NCBI GenBank assembly: GCA_034437555.1
Contig: DAOTTQ010000046.1
Location: 5,553 to 69,552, forward strand
Direction: 5' to 3'
Length of the DNA stretch: 64,000 nucleotides
Source: JANWYT01 sp034437555
Lineage (GTDB): Bacteria; Chloroflexota; Anaerolineae; Aggregatilineales; Phototrophicaceae
This document shows, piece by piece, positions 16,164 to 25,220 of the stretch. The position numbers and the translations under genes are program-made. The notes beneath the pieces are model-generated. The model made no database searches. It was not told where the DNA came from and saw only the letters and a list, made by a program, of their open reading frames with translations. Position 1 is the first letter of the stretch; every line of letters starts with the position of its first letter.

Positions 16164-17108
16164 ATGGCTACTGCAGCAATTCATGAAAGCACAGCGAGCA
16201 AACTCACAAAACGGGGTTTGTCTATTGTGGCAATTGTCTTCCTTGTTCTCTTTGCGCTCATCGAAACAATGCCGTTTGTACTGACAATTGCCAATTCGTT
16301 TAAGTGCTTGCCTGCCGTAGAGCAATTTCCGCAGGTCTTTGTTCCTAATTCGCTTACGCCCACAGGGTGCAAAAACGAAAATGGCATCACTTTGCCCGCT
16401 ACTGCCACAACAACTCCTTACACTTTTACGCCATCACTAGAAGGTTATGAAAAAATCTTCCAATTCGACTTTCCGATGTGGTTTGTCAACAGCATTATTT
16501 ATGCCGTCAACGTTACCATCCTTAGGCTTATTCTAAACTCTATGGCGGGGTATGCGTTGGCACGCATGACGTTTGTAGGCAAACGCGCCTACTTCTTTGG
16601 CATATTGGGTATCATGATGGTGCCGGGCATCGTCCTCGTTATTCCCAAGTTTATCATCATGCGCGAGCTAGGCTTGCTCAACACCTATTGGGGCTTAATT
16701 CTTGCCTTAGCCGCCGACCCCTTCGGTGTTATTTTGATGAAGCAATTCTTTGAGTCTGTGCCAAAAGAACTAGAAGAAGCGGCATTTGTGGATGGTGCAA
16801 GCCACTACACCATCTTCTTTAGAATCATTCTACCTATCTCCACACCTGCGCTCACAGCGTTGGCTATCTTTAGTTTTCAAGGCACTTGGAATAACTTCAT
16901 GGATGTGCTAATTATTAACGGTAGCTCTCCCAATCTTTATAACTTACCGTTAGGTCTTGCGCTTTTGCGTGGGCAATTTGGCGATACGCTAGAATGGAAT
17001 ACGTTTTTAGCGGGCGCAGTGATGACAACTTTGCCTATGGCGATTATCTTCTTTATCTTCCAACGCTACTTTGTTGAAGGTATTAGCTATACAGGCATTA
17101 AGGGGTAA
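16164..17108 (+). CDS. MalG-type sugar ABC permease
   Basis: 314 residues; ATG 16164 is seven bases after AGGAGG. Six helices. The coupling loop EEAAFVDGASHYTIFFRIILP matches the EAA motif of carbohydrate permeases of the MalG subfamily, and the C-terminus YFVEGISYTGIKG is the classic ending. The outer loop after helix 1 is longer than usual: SFKCLPAVEQFPQVF is followed by a stretch with a second Cys and a Thr-rich segment before SLEGYEKIF, so a disulfide-bonded loop is possible. It pairs with the upstream MalF-type permease and the binding protein to import a disaccharide. The DUF624 gene follows after three bases. Confidence 0.9.
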   Translation: MATAAIHESTASKLTKRGLSIVAIVFLVLFALIETMPFVLTIANSFKCLPAVEQFPQVFVPNSLTPTGCKNENGITLPATATTTPYTFTPSLEGYEKIFQFDFPMWFVNSIIYAVNVTILRLILNSMAGYALARMTFVGKRAYFFGILGIMMVPGIVLVIPKFIIMRELGLLNTYWGLILALAADPFGVILMKQFFESVPKELEEAAFVDGASHYTIFFRIILPISTPALTALAIFSFQGTWNNFMDVLIINGSSPNLYNLPLGLALLRGQFGDTLEWNTFLAGAVMTTLPMAIIFFIFQRYFVEGISYTGIKG

Positions 17109-17111
17109 TCA

Positions 17112-17723
17112 GTGCAATCTGTAACGAACATTCTCAAAACAACCGCCCAATCTTTGTGGCATCGTGGCTATTTGTATGTTTGGGCAAATGTCGCCTTTTT
17201 TGTGGCATGTTTGCCCATCATTACTCTGCCTAGCGCATATTTCGCGCTGTGGCGTTTGATGTATACCCTGCACAAAGAACCCGACACTGCAAACATGGCG
17301 TTGTTTTGGGAAACGTTTAAGCAAAACTTTTGGCAATCCACCCTTTGGGGAGCGTTAAATCTTGCTTTTGCAATAGTTCACATCAGCAATATGATTGCCT
17401 ATGCCAATAATCCCGAACCCCTGTTTCGCGTGTTAAATATCGTATGGGGTGTCATTCTATTTTTATGGCTAGGCATACTGCTATACAGTGGAGGCATTTA
17501 CGCCGCCATGCAAACGCCCAATGTCTGGGAGGCAACAAAGAATGCGTTTGTGATGGTCTTACGTCACCCATTCTTTACGCTTTTCTTGATGACACTGGTG
17601 ATGTTACTCGTCAGCATCAGTTTGTGGTTTTTAGCCTTGTGGGTGGTACTCACTGTTTCTATGATTGCGTCACTTAGCAGTGCGACTACAATAGAGCTTC
17701 TATATCAAAAAAACACAAAGTGA
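17112..17723 (+). CDS. DUF624 (YesL-like) membrane protein
   Basis: 203 residues from a GTG at 17112, three bases after the malG-type stop. About five hydrophobic segments are visible (VWANVAFFVACLPIITLPSAY, ALNLAFAIVHISNMIAYA, IVWGVILFLWLGILLYSGG, PFFTLFLMTLVMLLVSISLWF). A PTAY-like turn after helix 1 and a central WE-TFKQNFWQ-like cytoplasmic segment fit the DUF624/YesL family. Members are repeatedly encoded beside carbohydrate ABC permeases and are thought to be accessory factors, but no biochemical role is established. Its place between permeases and regulator supports a function in uptake by this system. Confidence 0.8.
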   Translation: MQSVTNILKTTAQSLWHRGYLYVWANVAFFVACLPIITLPSAYFALWRLMYTLHKEPDTANMALFWETFKQNFWQSTLWGALNLAFAIVHISNMIAYANNPEPLFRVLNIVWGVILFLWLGILLYSGGIYAAMQTPNVWEATKNAFVMVLRHPFFTLFLMTLVMLLVSISLWFLALWVVLTVSMIASLSSATTIELLYQKNTK

Positions 17724-17735
17724 CGGGTTATCAAA

Positions 17736-18734
17736 ATGGTATCGATTAGAGATGTGGCACAAGAAGCTGATGTATCCGTAACTACCGTTTCTCTTGTTCT
17801 TAACAACAAGGGCAACATTAGCGAAATAACGCGCACGCGGGTAATGCAAGCCGTTGAGACGCTGGGTTATAAGCGCAGTTTTCGCGCCCAAAATCTACGC
17901 AATCAGCAATCACGCATTATCGGCTATGCATCCAAATCGCAAAGTGTCGCGTATAACTTTGTGCTAAGCGAGTTTTTAGCGCATTTAGTACAAGGTGTAG
18001 AACGTTATCAACGCCACTTGTTGCTCTTCTCTAATCCTGTTACTTCTTCTACCGATGTTTATCGTCGCCTGATAGAAACTGATGTTGTAGACGGCTTCGT
18101 TCTCTCTTTTACAGAGGAAAACGACGAGCGTTTTGAATTTTTACACAATGAGGGTATTCCATTCGTCGCCTTTGGTCGTAGTCTATCACCGTATGACAAC
18201 CTTGTGCATTGGGTAGACGTAGATGGTAAAGATGGTATGTACCAAGCCACCCAACATCTTATTGAACAAGGACATGAACGCATTGGTTTTATTGGCTGGC
18301 CCCCAGGTTCCGCCTCTGGGGATGCTCGTTTTCAGGGGTATCTTAAGGCATTAAACGAAGCCAACCTTAGCCCTAATGAAGCATGGGTAATTCGTGCCGA
18401 AGATGCTATTGATACAGGCTACAATGCCACTCATGAACTACTCCAAAATGCGCCTAATTTAACGGCAATAGTCGCAATTAGTGATATGCTTGCGGTGGGT
18501 GCGCTACGTTACTTTAATGCAGCCGGAAAGCGTTTAGCCGTTACAGGTTTTGACGATAACCCTATTTCACGCTCCACCCATCCCACGCTTACCACAGTGC
18601 GCCAGCCCATTATAGAAATAGCAGAGCGAGTAACGGAGTTACTTGATGACCAATTATCTGGCAGAACACCAAAACAGCAAACCTATCTCTTACTGCCAAA
18701 ACTTATCATCCGTAACAGCAGTATAGGCACTTAA
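17736..18734 (+). CDS. LacI-family transcriptional regulator of the disaccharide operon
   Basis: 332 residues. The N-terminal HTH and hinge (MVSIRDVAQEADVSVTTVSL, then NISEITRTRVMQAVETLGYK) are typical of LacI/GalR. The periplasmic-binding-protein-like effector domain contains DGFVLSFTEENDERF, GKDGMYQATQHLIEQGHERI and AVTGFDDNPISRSTHPTLTT. It should bind the two GTAAAACGATTTA-type operators at 13292-13318 as a dimer and release on binding a sugar. Being inside the operon it controls, it would be autoregulated. It lies 12 bases after the DUF624 stop and 28 bases before the GH65 gene. Confidence 0.88.
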   Translation: MVSIRDVAQEADVSVTTVSLVLNNKGNISEITRTRVMQAVETLGYKRSFRAQNLRNQQSRIIGYASKSQSVAYNFVLSEFLAHLVQGVERYQRHLLLFSNPVTSSTDVYRRLIETDVVDGFVLSFTEENDERFEFLHNEGIPFVAFGRSLSPYDNLVHWVDVDGKDGMYQATQHLIEQGHERIGFIGWPPGSASGDARFQGYLKALNEANLSPNEAWVIRAEDAIDTGYNATHELLQNAPNLTAIVAISDMLAVGALRYFNAAGKRLAVTGFDDNPISRSTHPTLTTVRQPIIEIAERVTELLDDQLSGRTPKQQTYLLLPKLIIRNSSIGT

Positions 18735-18762
18735 TCACTTTAATTCATAGAGGATTCCTTCG

Positions 18763-20940
18763 ATGCAGACTTACATCCAACGCCAATGGGAGTTTATTGA
18801 ACGCCCTTTTCGTCCAGATGGGCTACCCCATACCGAAACGATCTTTACCATCGGGAATGGCTTAATTGGCACTAGAGGCACATTTGAGGAAGGGTATCCT
18901 AACAATACCCCGACAACGTTCATGGCAGGTATTTTTAATCATCCCGAAGGTGAACTTGTACCCGAACTCATTGCCTTACCTAATTGGCTAGACTTTAACA
19001 TCAAAATAGATGGCGAATCTTTTCAGCTTAGCAGTGGTAAAATTTTAGGTTATGAGCGCACCCTCAACATGAAAAACGCGGTGTTATCGCGTGGTGTTCT
19101 TTGGCAAAGCTCATCAGGGAAGGTCATTCGTTTTGCCTTCGAGCGTTTTGCCAGCCTTGCAAACCCACACCTTGCCACCCTGCGCGTTCTCATCCAGCCT
19201 CTTACTCATAACGCCAATATTGTTATTAGTAGTGCGCTAGACGGCTCACAAGCTGACGAAACCAATATCAATCATTGGGCAGTTTTAACGGGCTACGCCG
19301 AAGAGAACACCATTAGCATTCATGGCAAGGCAAGCCAAAGCGGTTATGAAGTAGCAATGTCCGCCTCTCTCACTCTCTCTAAAGCGGGCTTGGAAGTGAA
19401 AACTTCTAATGCAACAGCAAACACCCCCAAACACCTAACTGAATTTCAGTTAAATAAAAATGAAAAAATAGAAGTGACCAAAATTGTAGCGTTCCATAGC
19501 ACACGCGATACGGATACACCGCTACAAAAAGCCCGCGAAACGCTTGATTCAGCTCTTTCTATGGGATACGAAGCCATCAAACAAGCGCATGAAGCCAGTT
19601 GGGAAGCGTACTGGGATAACTTCGACATTCTTATTGAAGGTGACGAAGTGGCACAGCGTGGTGTGCGTTTCTGCACCTATCACCTTCTTATTGCCACCTC
19701 CACCCAAGATGAGCGCGTGAGCATTGGCGCAAAAACGCTTAGTGGCTATGGCTACAAAGGGCATGTATTTTGGGACACAGAATTGTTTATGTTACCCCCC
19801 ATGACATTTGCCCAACCCGAACTTGCCAAACGATTGCTCATGTATCGCTATCACAATCTAACAGGCGCACGCAACAAAGCACGAGAAGCGGGCTATAAGG
19901 GGGCAATGTTCCCATGGGAAAGCACCGATACAGGCGAAGAAACAACTCCGCGTTGGGTGGGTAAAGATAAAGACATTCGCATCTATACCGGCGATAACGA
20001 ACAGCACATCTCATCCGACATTGCCTATGCCATACTACAGTTTTGGCATTGGACAGGGGATGACGCGTGGTTTACCGCATATGGTGCAGAAATTGTGCTA
20101 GATACCTCTGTATTTTGGGGAAGCCGTGTAGAGCATAACGAAGAAAAAGACCGTTATGAGCTAAAAATGCAAATAGGTCCCGATGAATACCACGAAAACA
20201 TTGATAACAGCGTTTTTACCAATCGGATTGTGGTGTGGCATTTGCGCCAATCCCTATCGTTACTGGCATGGCTAAAAGTAAATCACGTTAGCGATTATGA
20301 CCGCCTCGTCACCACGCTTGGCATAGACGAAAGCACAACAGCACTTTGGAAGACCATCACAGAGAAGATGTTTATTCCTAGAATACAGCACGAAACAGGC
20401 GAAATCTTTGAGCAATTTGAGGGATTCTTTGAGAAGCTACAGCCCTTGAACCTGGAGGATTACACCCCAAAAACAACCAATATTGATGCAATTTTAGGGC
20501 ATCACGACATCCAAAGCATCCGTGCCATTAAGCAGGCAGACGTTGTCATGTTGATGGCGTTGTTAGGCAATGAACTAGGCAACAAGGATTTCTTAAAAAG
20601 AAACTGGGATGTTTACAGCGTTTTATGCGACCACGGGTCATCGTTAAGTCCCGCCGTACATAGTTGGGTTGCCTCACAACTGGGGCTTCCAGAGCTTGCC
20701 TATGAGCTTTTTGTATATGCATCTACCATTGACCTTGAAGACCATAAAGGCAACGTTCACGATGGCATCCACGCCGCAAACTGTGGCGGTGTGTGGCAAG
20801 CTGTGGTGCTTGGGTTCTGTGGTTTACACATTGCCAACGGTGAAGTGAAGGTTTCACCAAACCTACCTGCTCATTGGCGACGGGTTAAGTTTAACGTCTA
20901 CTACAAGGGCAAACGCCAAATATTTGACATTCAAAAATAA
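18763..20940 (+). CDS. GH65 inverting disaccharide phosphorylase (maltose/trehalose/kojibiose type)
   Basis: 725 residues, a full-length GH65 enzyme. The N-terminal beta-sandwich (about 1-250) contains ETIFTIGNGLIGTRGTFEEG. The (alpha/alpha)6 barrel contains GYGYKGHVFWDTELFMLPP, RARGYKGAMFPWESTDTGEE-like substrate-loop residues and IGPDEYHENIDNSVFTN, whose Glu475 aligns with the general acid of the family. HGSSLSPAVHS matches the phosphate-binding region. It should cleave an alpha-linked glucose disaccharide with phosphate to glucose plus beta-glucose-1-phosphate. The next gene, a beta-phosphoglucomutase, confirms that product. Maltose is the commonest substrate, but trehalose is plausible with otsAB nearby; sequence reading alone cannot decide. 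Confidence 0.88.
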   Translation: MQTYIQRQWEFIERPFRPDGLPHTETIFTIGNGLIGTRGTFEEGYPNNTPTTFMAGIFNHPEGELVPELIALPNWLDFNIKIDGESFQLSSGKILGYERTLNMKNAVLSRGVLWQSSSGKVIRFAFERFASLANPHLATLRVLIQPLTHNANIVISSALDGSQADETNINHWAVLTGYAEENTISIHGKASQSGYEVAMSASLTLSKAGLEVKTSNATANTPKHLTEFQLNKNEKIEVTKIVAFHSTRDTDTPLQKARETLDSALSMGYEAIKQAHEASWEAYWDNFDILIEGDEVAQRGVRFCTYHLLIATSTQDERVSIGAKTLSGYGYKGHVFWDTELFMLPPMTFAQPELAKRLLMYRYHNLTGARNKAREAGYKGAMFPWESTDTGEETTPRWVGKDKDIRIYTGDNEQHISSDIAYAILQFWHWTGDDAWFTAYGAEIVLDTSVFWGSRVEHNEEKDRYELKMQIGPDEYHENIDNSVFTNRIVVWHLRQSLSLLAWLKVNHVSDYDRLVTTLGIDESTTALWKTITEKMFIPRIQHETGEIFEQFEGFFEKLQPLNLEDYTPKTTNIDAILGHHDIQSIRAIKQADVVMLMALLGNELGNKDFLKRNWDVYSVLCDHGSSLSPAVHSWVASQLGLPELAYELFVYASTIDLEDHKGNVHDGIHAANCGGVWQAVVLGFCGLHIANGEVKVSPNLPAHWRRVKFNVYYKGKRQIFDIQK

Positions 20941-20955
20941 GCAAACTTCTCAATA

Positions 20956-20981
20956 GGGACAAGGCACAAATGCTCTGTCCC
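20956..20981 (+). other. intergenic hairpin between the GH65 and pgmB genes
   Basis: GGGACA (20956-20961) pairs with TGTCCC (20976-20981), extended inward by GGCA/TGCT. No T-run follows, so it is more likely an mRNA stability element or weak pause than a terminator. Confidence 0.4.
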
Positions 20982-21000
20982 CTTATACTAGGAAAGAACA

Positions 21001-21654
21001 ATGACCTTCAAAGGATTTATCTTTGATTTGGATGGTGTGATTACAGACACTGCCGAATATCATTATTTGGCGTGGCAAAAACTGTGTGACGATCAAGGAT
21101 GGGCATTTACAAAAGAAGATAATGACCGTCTAAGAGGGGTATCACGCATGGCAAGCCTAGACATCATCTTAGAGATTAACCAAATAACCCTGCCCGATGA
21201 AACAAAGCAACGTCTTGCAGACGATAAAAACAATGCCTATCTCGCCTACTTAGAGCATATTACGCCCAAAGATTTGCTTCCAAATATCCTTGATTTTATA
21301 AAAGAAGCAAAGGCTTCTGGGATTCTGATAGGCTTAGGAAGCGCAAGCAAAAACGCTCTCACGGTTCTCAAACGCCTTAACACCCTCACCTTGTTTGATG
21401 TGATTGGTGACGGACATAGTGTAGTCAATAGCAAGCCCGCCCCCGATTTATTCGTTTGGGTGGCAGGCGCAATGAGGCTGAATCCTAAGCAATGTGTGGT
21501 CTTTGAGGATGCGGCTTCTGGGGTAGACGCTGCGCTTGCTGGCGGGTTCTGGGTGGTGGGCATTGGCACGCAAGACCGTCTTCCCCACGCACATTTGCGC
21601 TACGACACCACAACATCCTTAGGTGTAGCTACCGTTTTGGCGTTACAAACGTAA
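21001..21654 (+). CDS. pgmB: beta-phosphoglucomutase
   Basis: 217 residues, HAD family with the helical cap. FDLDGVITDTAEYHYLAW gives the nucleophile Asp9 and acid-base Asp11. RLRGVSRMASLDIIL is the cap signature of beta-PGM, GLGSASKNA is motif II, and SKPAPDLFVWVAGAM then VVFEDAASGVDAALAGGFWV carry the Lys and metal-binding Glu-Asp. It converts beta-glucose-1-phosphate to glucose-6-phosphate through a beta-glucose-1,6-bisphosphate intermediate. It is the metabolic partner of the GH65 phosphorylase 60 bases upstream and the last gene of the operon, ending before a strong terminator. Confidence 0.92.
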   Translation: MTFKGFIFDLDGVITDTAEYHYLAWQKLCDDQGWAFTKEDNDRLRGVSRMASLDIILEINQITLPDETKQRLADDKNNAYLAYLEHITPKDLLPNILDFIKEAKASGILIGLGSASKNALTVLKRLNTLTLFDVIGDGHSVVNSKPAPDLFVWVAGAMRLNPKQCVVFEDAASGVDAALAGGFWVVGIGTQDRLPHAHLRYDTTTSLGVATVLALQT

Positions 21655-21687
21655 AATTTTAGCGTTATCCCCTAATTTAAAAGGCAA

Positions 21688-21724
21688 AAAACAGCCCTCT
21701 CATCTGCAAAGGGCTGTTTTAATG
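21688..21724 (+). terminator. Rho-independent terminator of the disaccharide operon
   Basis: AAAACAGCCCT (21688-21698) and AGGGCTGTTTT (21710-21720) form a perfect 11-base stem with an 11-base loop, followed by AAT. It lies 34 bases after the pgmB stop and could work in both directions. Confidence 0.85.
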
Positions 21725-21895
21725 ATGCTACCCGTTAAATACCACTTTGAAACATACCGATAAGTCGTATCTGCAAATGGATGCACATCCAAAACATGAT
21801 TGTTATTCCATTGTAATAGGTGTTTGGGGATGTTTATCACTACTTTAACCGAGAGGTATCGCCTATGCTCAAGAGGTAAAATAAGAGGATATAGA

Positions 21896-22771
21896 ATGAA
21901 ACCTACAATTTTAGTAACGGGTGCACCCGGTAATGTTGGCAGTGAAGTCGTACGTGGGCTAGAAGCGAAAGGGATTCCCATTCGAGTAGGCGCGTTCCAT
22001 CCAGAGAGTGCGCGTGCGACATTTGGTGAAACCATTGAGGTTACGCACTTCGATTTCTTAAATCCAGAAACATTTGCCAAAACGTTTGAAGGCATTGAGC
22101 GCATGTTCTTAATTAGACCCCCCGCCCTCTCTAATGTAGATCGTGACATTGCACCTGCCGTCCGTGCGGCAGTTGATGCAGGTGTAAAGCACATTGTGTT
22201 TTTGTCACTTCAGGGCGTAGAGAACAATCGCGTTGTGCCACACTATAAGATAGAGCAATTCATTCTAAGCGTGGATGTTAAGTATACCTTCCTGCGTGCT
22301 AGCTTCTTTATGCAAAATTTGTCTACCACACAAGCAAAAGAAATTCGTGAACGTAACGAAATTGGTCTGCCCGTTGGCAAAGCCAAAACCAGCTTTATTG
22401 ACGTACGTGACATCGGCGCGGTTGCCGTGTGTGCGCTTACAGAAGAAACCCACTACAATAAAAGCTACACTCTCACAGGGAGCGAAGCCTTAGATTACTA
22501 CGAAGTAGCAAGCATATTCTCTTCAATCTTAAAGCGGAATATTCGCTACACCAATCCTAATGTCATCCTGTTTGTGCAAAACATGCTTGCAGAGAACAAC
22601 AAACTAGGCTATACCCTCGTTGTAGCGGCGTTATACACCATTACACGCTTTGGTAACGCCAAAGAAATCACGCATGATGTTGAAACTCTTTTAAAACGCG
22701 CCCCGATTCTATTTGAGCAATTCGTCAAAGATTATCAGGACGTGTGGAAGCCCAACATCAGCAAAGCCTAG
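21896..22771 (+). CDS. NmrA-like NAD(P)-binding (atypical SDR) protein
   Basis: 291 residues from ATG 21896, six bases after AAGAGGA; an in-frame ATG about 100 bases further upstream has no ribosome site. The N-terminal ILVTGAPGNVGSEVVRGLEA is the dinucleotide-binding Rossmann motif (GxxGxxG). HIVFLSLQGVENN, FLRASFFMQNL and SFIDVRDIGAVAVCAL are standard NmrA/SDR-a7-like features; the YxxxK catalytic pair of classical SDRs is absent. Members act as redox-sensing regulators or as azoreductase- or quinone-oxidoreductase-like enzymes. It follows the pgmB terminator and stands alone, so context gives no hint of substrate. Confidence 0.8.
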   Translation: MKPTILVTGAPGNVGSEVVRGLEAKGIPIRVGAFHPESARATFGETIEVTHFDFLNPETFAKTFEGIERMFLIRPPALSNVDRDIAPAVRAAVDAGVKHIVFLSLQGVENNRVVPHYKIEQFILSVDVKYTFLRASFFMQNLSTTQAKEIRERNEIGLPVGKAKTSFIDVRDIGAVAVCALTEETHYNKSYTLTGSEALDYYEVASIFSSILKRNIRYTNPNVILFVQNMLAENNKLGYTLVVAALYTITRFGNAKEITHDVETLLKRAPILFEQFVKDYQDVWKPNISKA

Positions 22772-22795
22772 TTTGGTCCCGCCATTTGTATATTT

Positions 22796-23716
22796 CTAGG
22801 GGGTTTTGTTCGTTACAACAATAACAACACCCCCTAGAATAATCACCATCGCAACCACGCCCAAAAGTGTAATCGTTTCACCCACAAATATCACACCTAA
22901 AAGCACCGCCACAATAGGGTTTACATACGCATAACTCGTCGCAAGCGCAGGGCGCACGTTGTCAAGCAAATACATATAAGAGGTAAACCCAATCAACGAG
23001 CCAAACGTTGCCAAGTAAAGCATGGCAAGCGTTGCGTTAAAGCTAAATTCACGAATAGGTTCACCGATAAGTAGTGCCAACACGCCAAGTACCAAAAACG
23101 CACCCACCAGTTCCCATCCAATTGCCATCATGCCCTTAGGTAGTTCAATCTTACGGCTGATAATAGACCCCAGTGACCAGCCTAGAGGTCCCAACAAAAG
23201 CGCAAGCGCGCCCTGTGGATTAGCACGCAAATCGCCCCCACTATTCAGTAATAAAATCCCTAAGAAGCCTATGAACAGCCCAAACCACTCACGGCGTGAA
23301 GAAGACCGCCAAACTAATGCCGAGAAAATAGCCACCCACAACGGCACAGAAGCCACCGAAAGCGCGGCAATACCACTAGAAACCCATTGTTCAGCAAAAG
23401 AAACACTGGTTGTACCAATGCCCAGCGTCATAACGCCAACAAACATCGCATTCAAAATTTGCTTTAAGGGGGGCATGGCTTGGCGTTTCCATAGTAGATA
23501 GCCCATCACCAGCACGCTAGAAAGACCAAAGCGTAATGCATTCAATGTTACAGGGGGAAACATCTCTAAACCAATGCGAATGGCAAGGTATGTTGACCCC
23601 CAGATGATATAAACACTAATGAGCGCAAGAATAACGGTAGTGCGACGATTATCCTCACGATTTTGCCAAGAAAAAACACTCGTGGTTGGTGTAACAGATG
23701 GCGATGCTTTTGCCAT
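22796..23716 (-). CDS. EamA-family (DMT) transporter
   Basis: 306 residues with ten predicted helices in two EamA repeats (about 28-155 and 165-300). Typical motifs are IIWGSTYLAIRIGLEMFPPV at the first helix, NALRFGLSSVLVMGYLL, and LDNVRPALATSYAYVNPIVA in the second repeat. The gene starts at ATG 23716, seven bases after AAGGAG. Family members export amino acids, nucleosides or other small metabolites; the substrate cannot be predicted here. It ends 25 bases from the convergent NmrA-like gene. Confidence 0.85.
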   Translation of the reverse strand: MAKASPSVTPTTSVFSWQNREDNRRTTVILALISVYIIWGSTYLAIRIGLEMFPPVTLNALRFGLSSVLVMGYLLWKRQAMPPLKQILNAMFVGVMTLGIGTTSVSFAEQWVSSGIAALSVASVPLWVAIFSALVWRSSSRREWFGLFIGFLGILLLNSGGDLRANPQGALALLLGPLGWSLGSIISRKIELPKGMMAIGWELVGAFLVLGVLALLIGEPIREFSFNATLAMLYLATFGSLIGFTSYMYLLDNVRPALATSYAYVNPIVAVLLGVIFVGETITLLGVVAMVIILGGVVIVVTNKTP

Positions 23717-23806
23717 TGCGGGTCTCCTTGAAATGGGCTACCCATTCATTAGACCACAGTACGCCCCACTGTCTATAACCATTCGAACATGGCTACACCA
23801 GTTAAG

Positions 23807-24469
23807 TTACTCATTCACGCGAATCAGCATCAGCCCATCATAGCCTTTTTCACCGACGGTTTGTAACGCCGTTGCGCTCACCCTTTTTTCACGCCCCACA
23901 GCCTCTGTAAATTCACGTACGCCCTTAACATTGGCATCGTCACTATTGCCGTTAATCACTTTGCCATCGCGCACCACGTTATCCATAATAATCAAGGTGC
24001 CAACACGCGATAATTTTATTGCCCACTCAAAATATGGCAGGTTATTGGGCTTGTCCGCATCAATAAAGACAAGGTCAAAGGGGGCTTCGGACACCAATTC
24101 TGGTAGTGTGTGAATTGCTTCCCCCACACGCACCTCTATTTGGCTTGCTAAGCCCGCATGGTCGATGTTCTTACGAGCTACTTTGGCATATTCAGGGCTA
24201 TATTCTAGCGTAATTAGTTTGCCATCTTTGGGGAGTGCGCGCGCCAAACAAATGGCGCTGTATCCGCCCAAAGTGCCAATTTCAAGAATTTTTCTTGCGC
24301 CCTGAATTTGTGCCAAAAGCGTGAGCAACATGCCCTGATTAGGCGCAACGGCGATATTAGGCAAGCCCCCTGTTTCAGATTCCTTTAGGGTCGCGTCTAA
24401 AATGGGGTCATCATGGAGGATATGTTGATTAAAGTAACGGTCTACTTGCGCCCATAAACTTAAAGACAT
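23807..24469 (-). CDS. class I SAM-dependent O-methyltransferase
   Basis: 220 residues. APNQGMLLTLLAQIQGARKI and LEIGTLGGYSAICLARALP form the SAM-binding motif I; FDLVFIDADKPNNLPYFEWAI holds the metal-binding Asp of the caffeoyl-CoA/catechol O-methyltransferase family, and IIMDNVVRDGKV the second metal site. It therefore probably methylates a hydroxyl group on a small catechol-like molecule with a divalent cation. ATG 24469 follows AAGGGA. It is flanked by EamA and DinB genes on the same strand; the spacing suggests loose, probably separate transcription. Confidence 0.85.
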   Translation of the reverse strand: MSLSLWAQVDRYFNQHILHDDPILDATLKESETGGLPNIAVAPNQGMLLTLLAQIQGARKILEIGTLGGYSAICLARALPKDGKLITLEYSPEYAKVARKNIDHAGLASQIEVRVGEAIHTLPELVSEAPFDLVFIDADKPNNLPYFEWAIKLSRVGTLIIMDNVVRDGKVINGNSDDANVKGVREFTEAVGREKRVSATALQTVGEKGYDGLMLIRVNE

Positions 24470-24544
24470 TTGGGTTTTCCCTTTGTGTGAAAGCTAAATC
24501 ATCGCATGTCATTATACTGCAATGTACGCTGTAGGGACGCTATG

Positions 24545-25093
24545 TTAGGCTAATGCGGGTAGATACTCGGTTTTCAGGCTTTTGATGTGTTCTATCACAT
24601 GACCCACCATCATATACAGAAGGGCGCGAACACTCACAGGATAGCCACTGGCAATCCCAACACGCTCACTGACTTCGCTGGTAATAGCTCGAAAACTAAG
24701 GAGATTGGCACGCCTTAAATGCTCAAACTCATCTAATAGGTCAGCAAGGGTGCGTTGCGAAAAGAACGCTTCCTTAACGTATTCGTCTTGGTCAAAGCCT
24801 TCTAGCGGTGATTTGTCATTGCGAGAGATACGTAATGCCCGATACGAGAAAACACGCTCCGTATCGTTAATGTGTCCGAGCATCTCTTTAATGCTCCATT
24901 GATCGGGTGCGTAGCGAAAGTCTGCCTGCGTGTTGTTAATGGGCGCAAGTACCTCACGCAAAGCACTCATCTGGGATTCTAGTAAATCAAAAATGTCGCC
25001 GTCAGGCACGTGCTGAATATAGACTGCATAAAATGCGCCATATTCGCCGTCTTGGGGGCGTTGAATAAAGGGTGTTTGTGGTGAGTGGGTCAT
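24545..25093 (-). CDS. DinB-family protein
   Basis: 182 residues of a four-helix DinB/YfiT-like fold. The conserved metal-binding histidines appear in EMLGHINDTERVFSYRALR and in MVGHVIEHIKSLKTEYLPAL, with the first in the usual position after WSIKE. The family contains metal-dependent enzymes such as thiol-S-transferases and many uncharacterised stress-linked proteins. Nothing in the context defines its substrate. It begins at ATG 25093 and lies 75 bases from the methyltransferase gene. Confidence 0.8.
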   Translation of the reverse strand: MTHSPQTPFIQRPQDGEYGAFYAVYIQHVPDGDIFDLLESQMSALREVLAPINNTQADFRYAPDQWSIKEMLGHINDTERVFSYRALRISRNDKSPLEGFDQDEYVKEAFFSQRTLADLLDEFEHLRRANLLSFRAITSEVSERVGIASGYPVSVRALLYMMVGHVIEHIKSLKTEYLPALA

Positions 25094-25220
25094 GATTCGT
25101 CCTACCTAGCACTATTAGAGTAAGTTATCGGGTTTACCACACTTTAGCACAAACCCAAAGTCATTGCCTAGCACCGCTTAGGGATACTTTCAAAAGATTT
25201 ATTGCTCATGATAAGATGAG

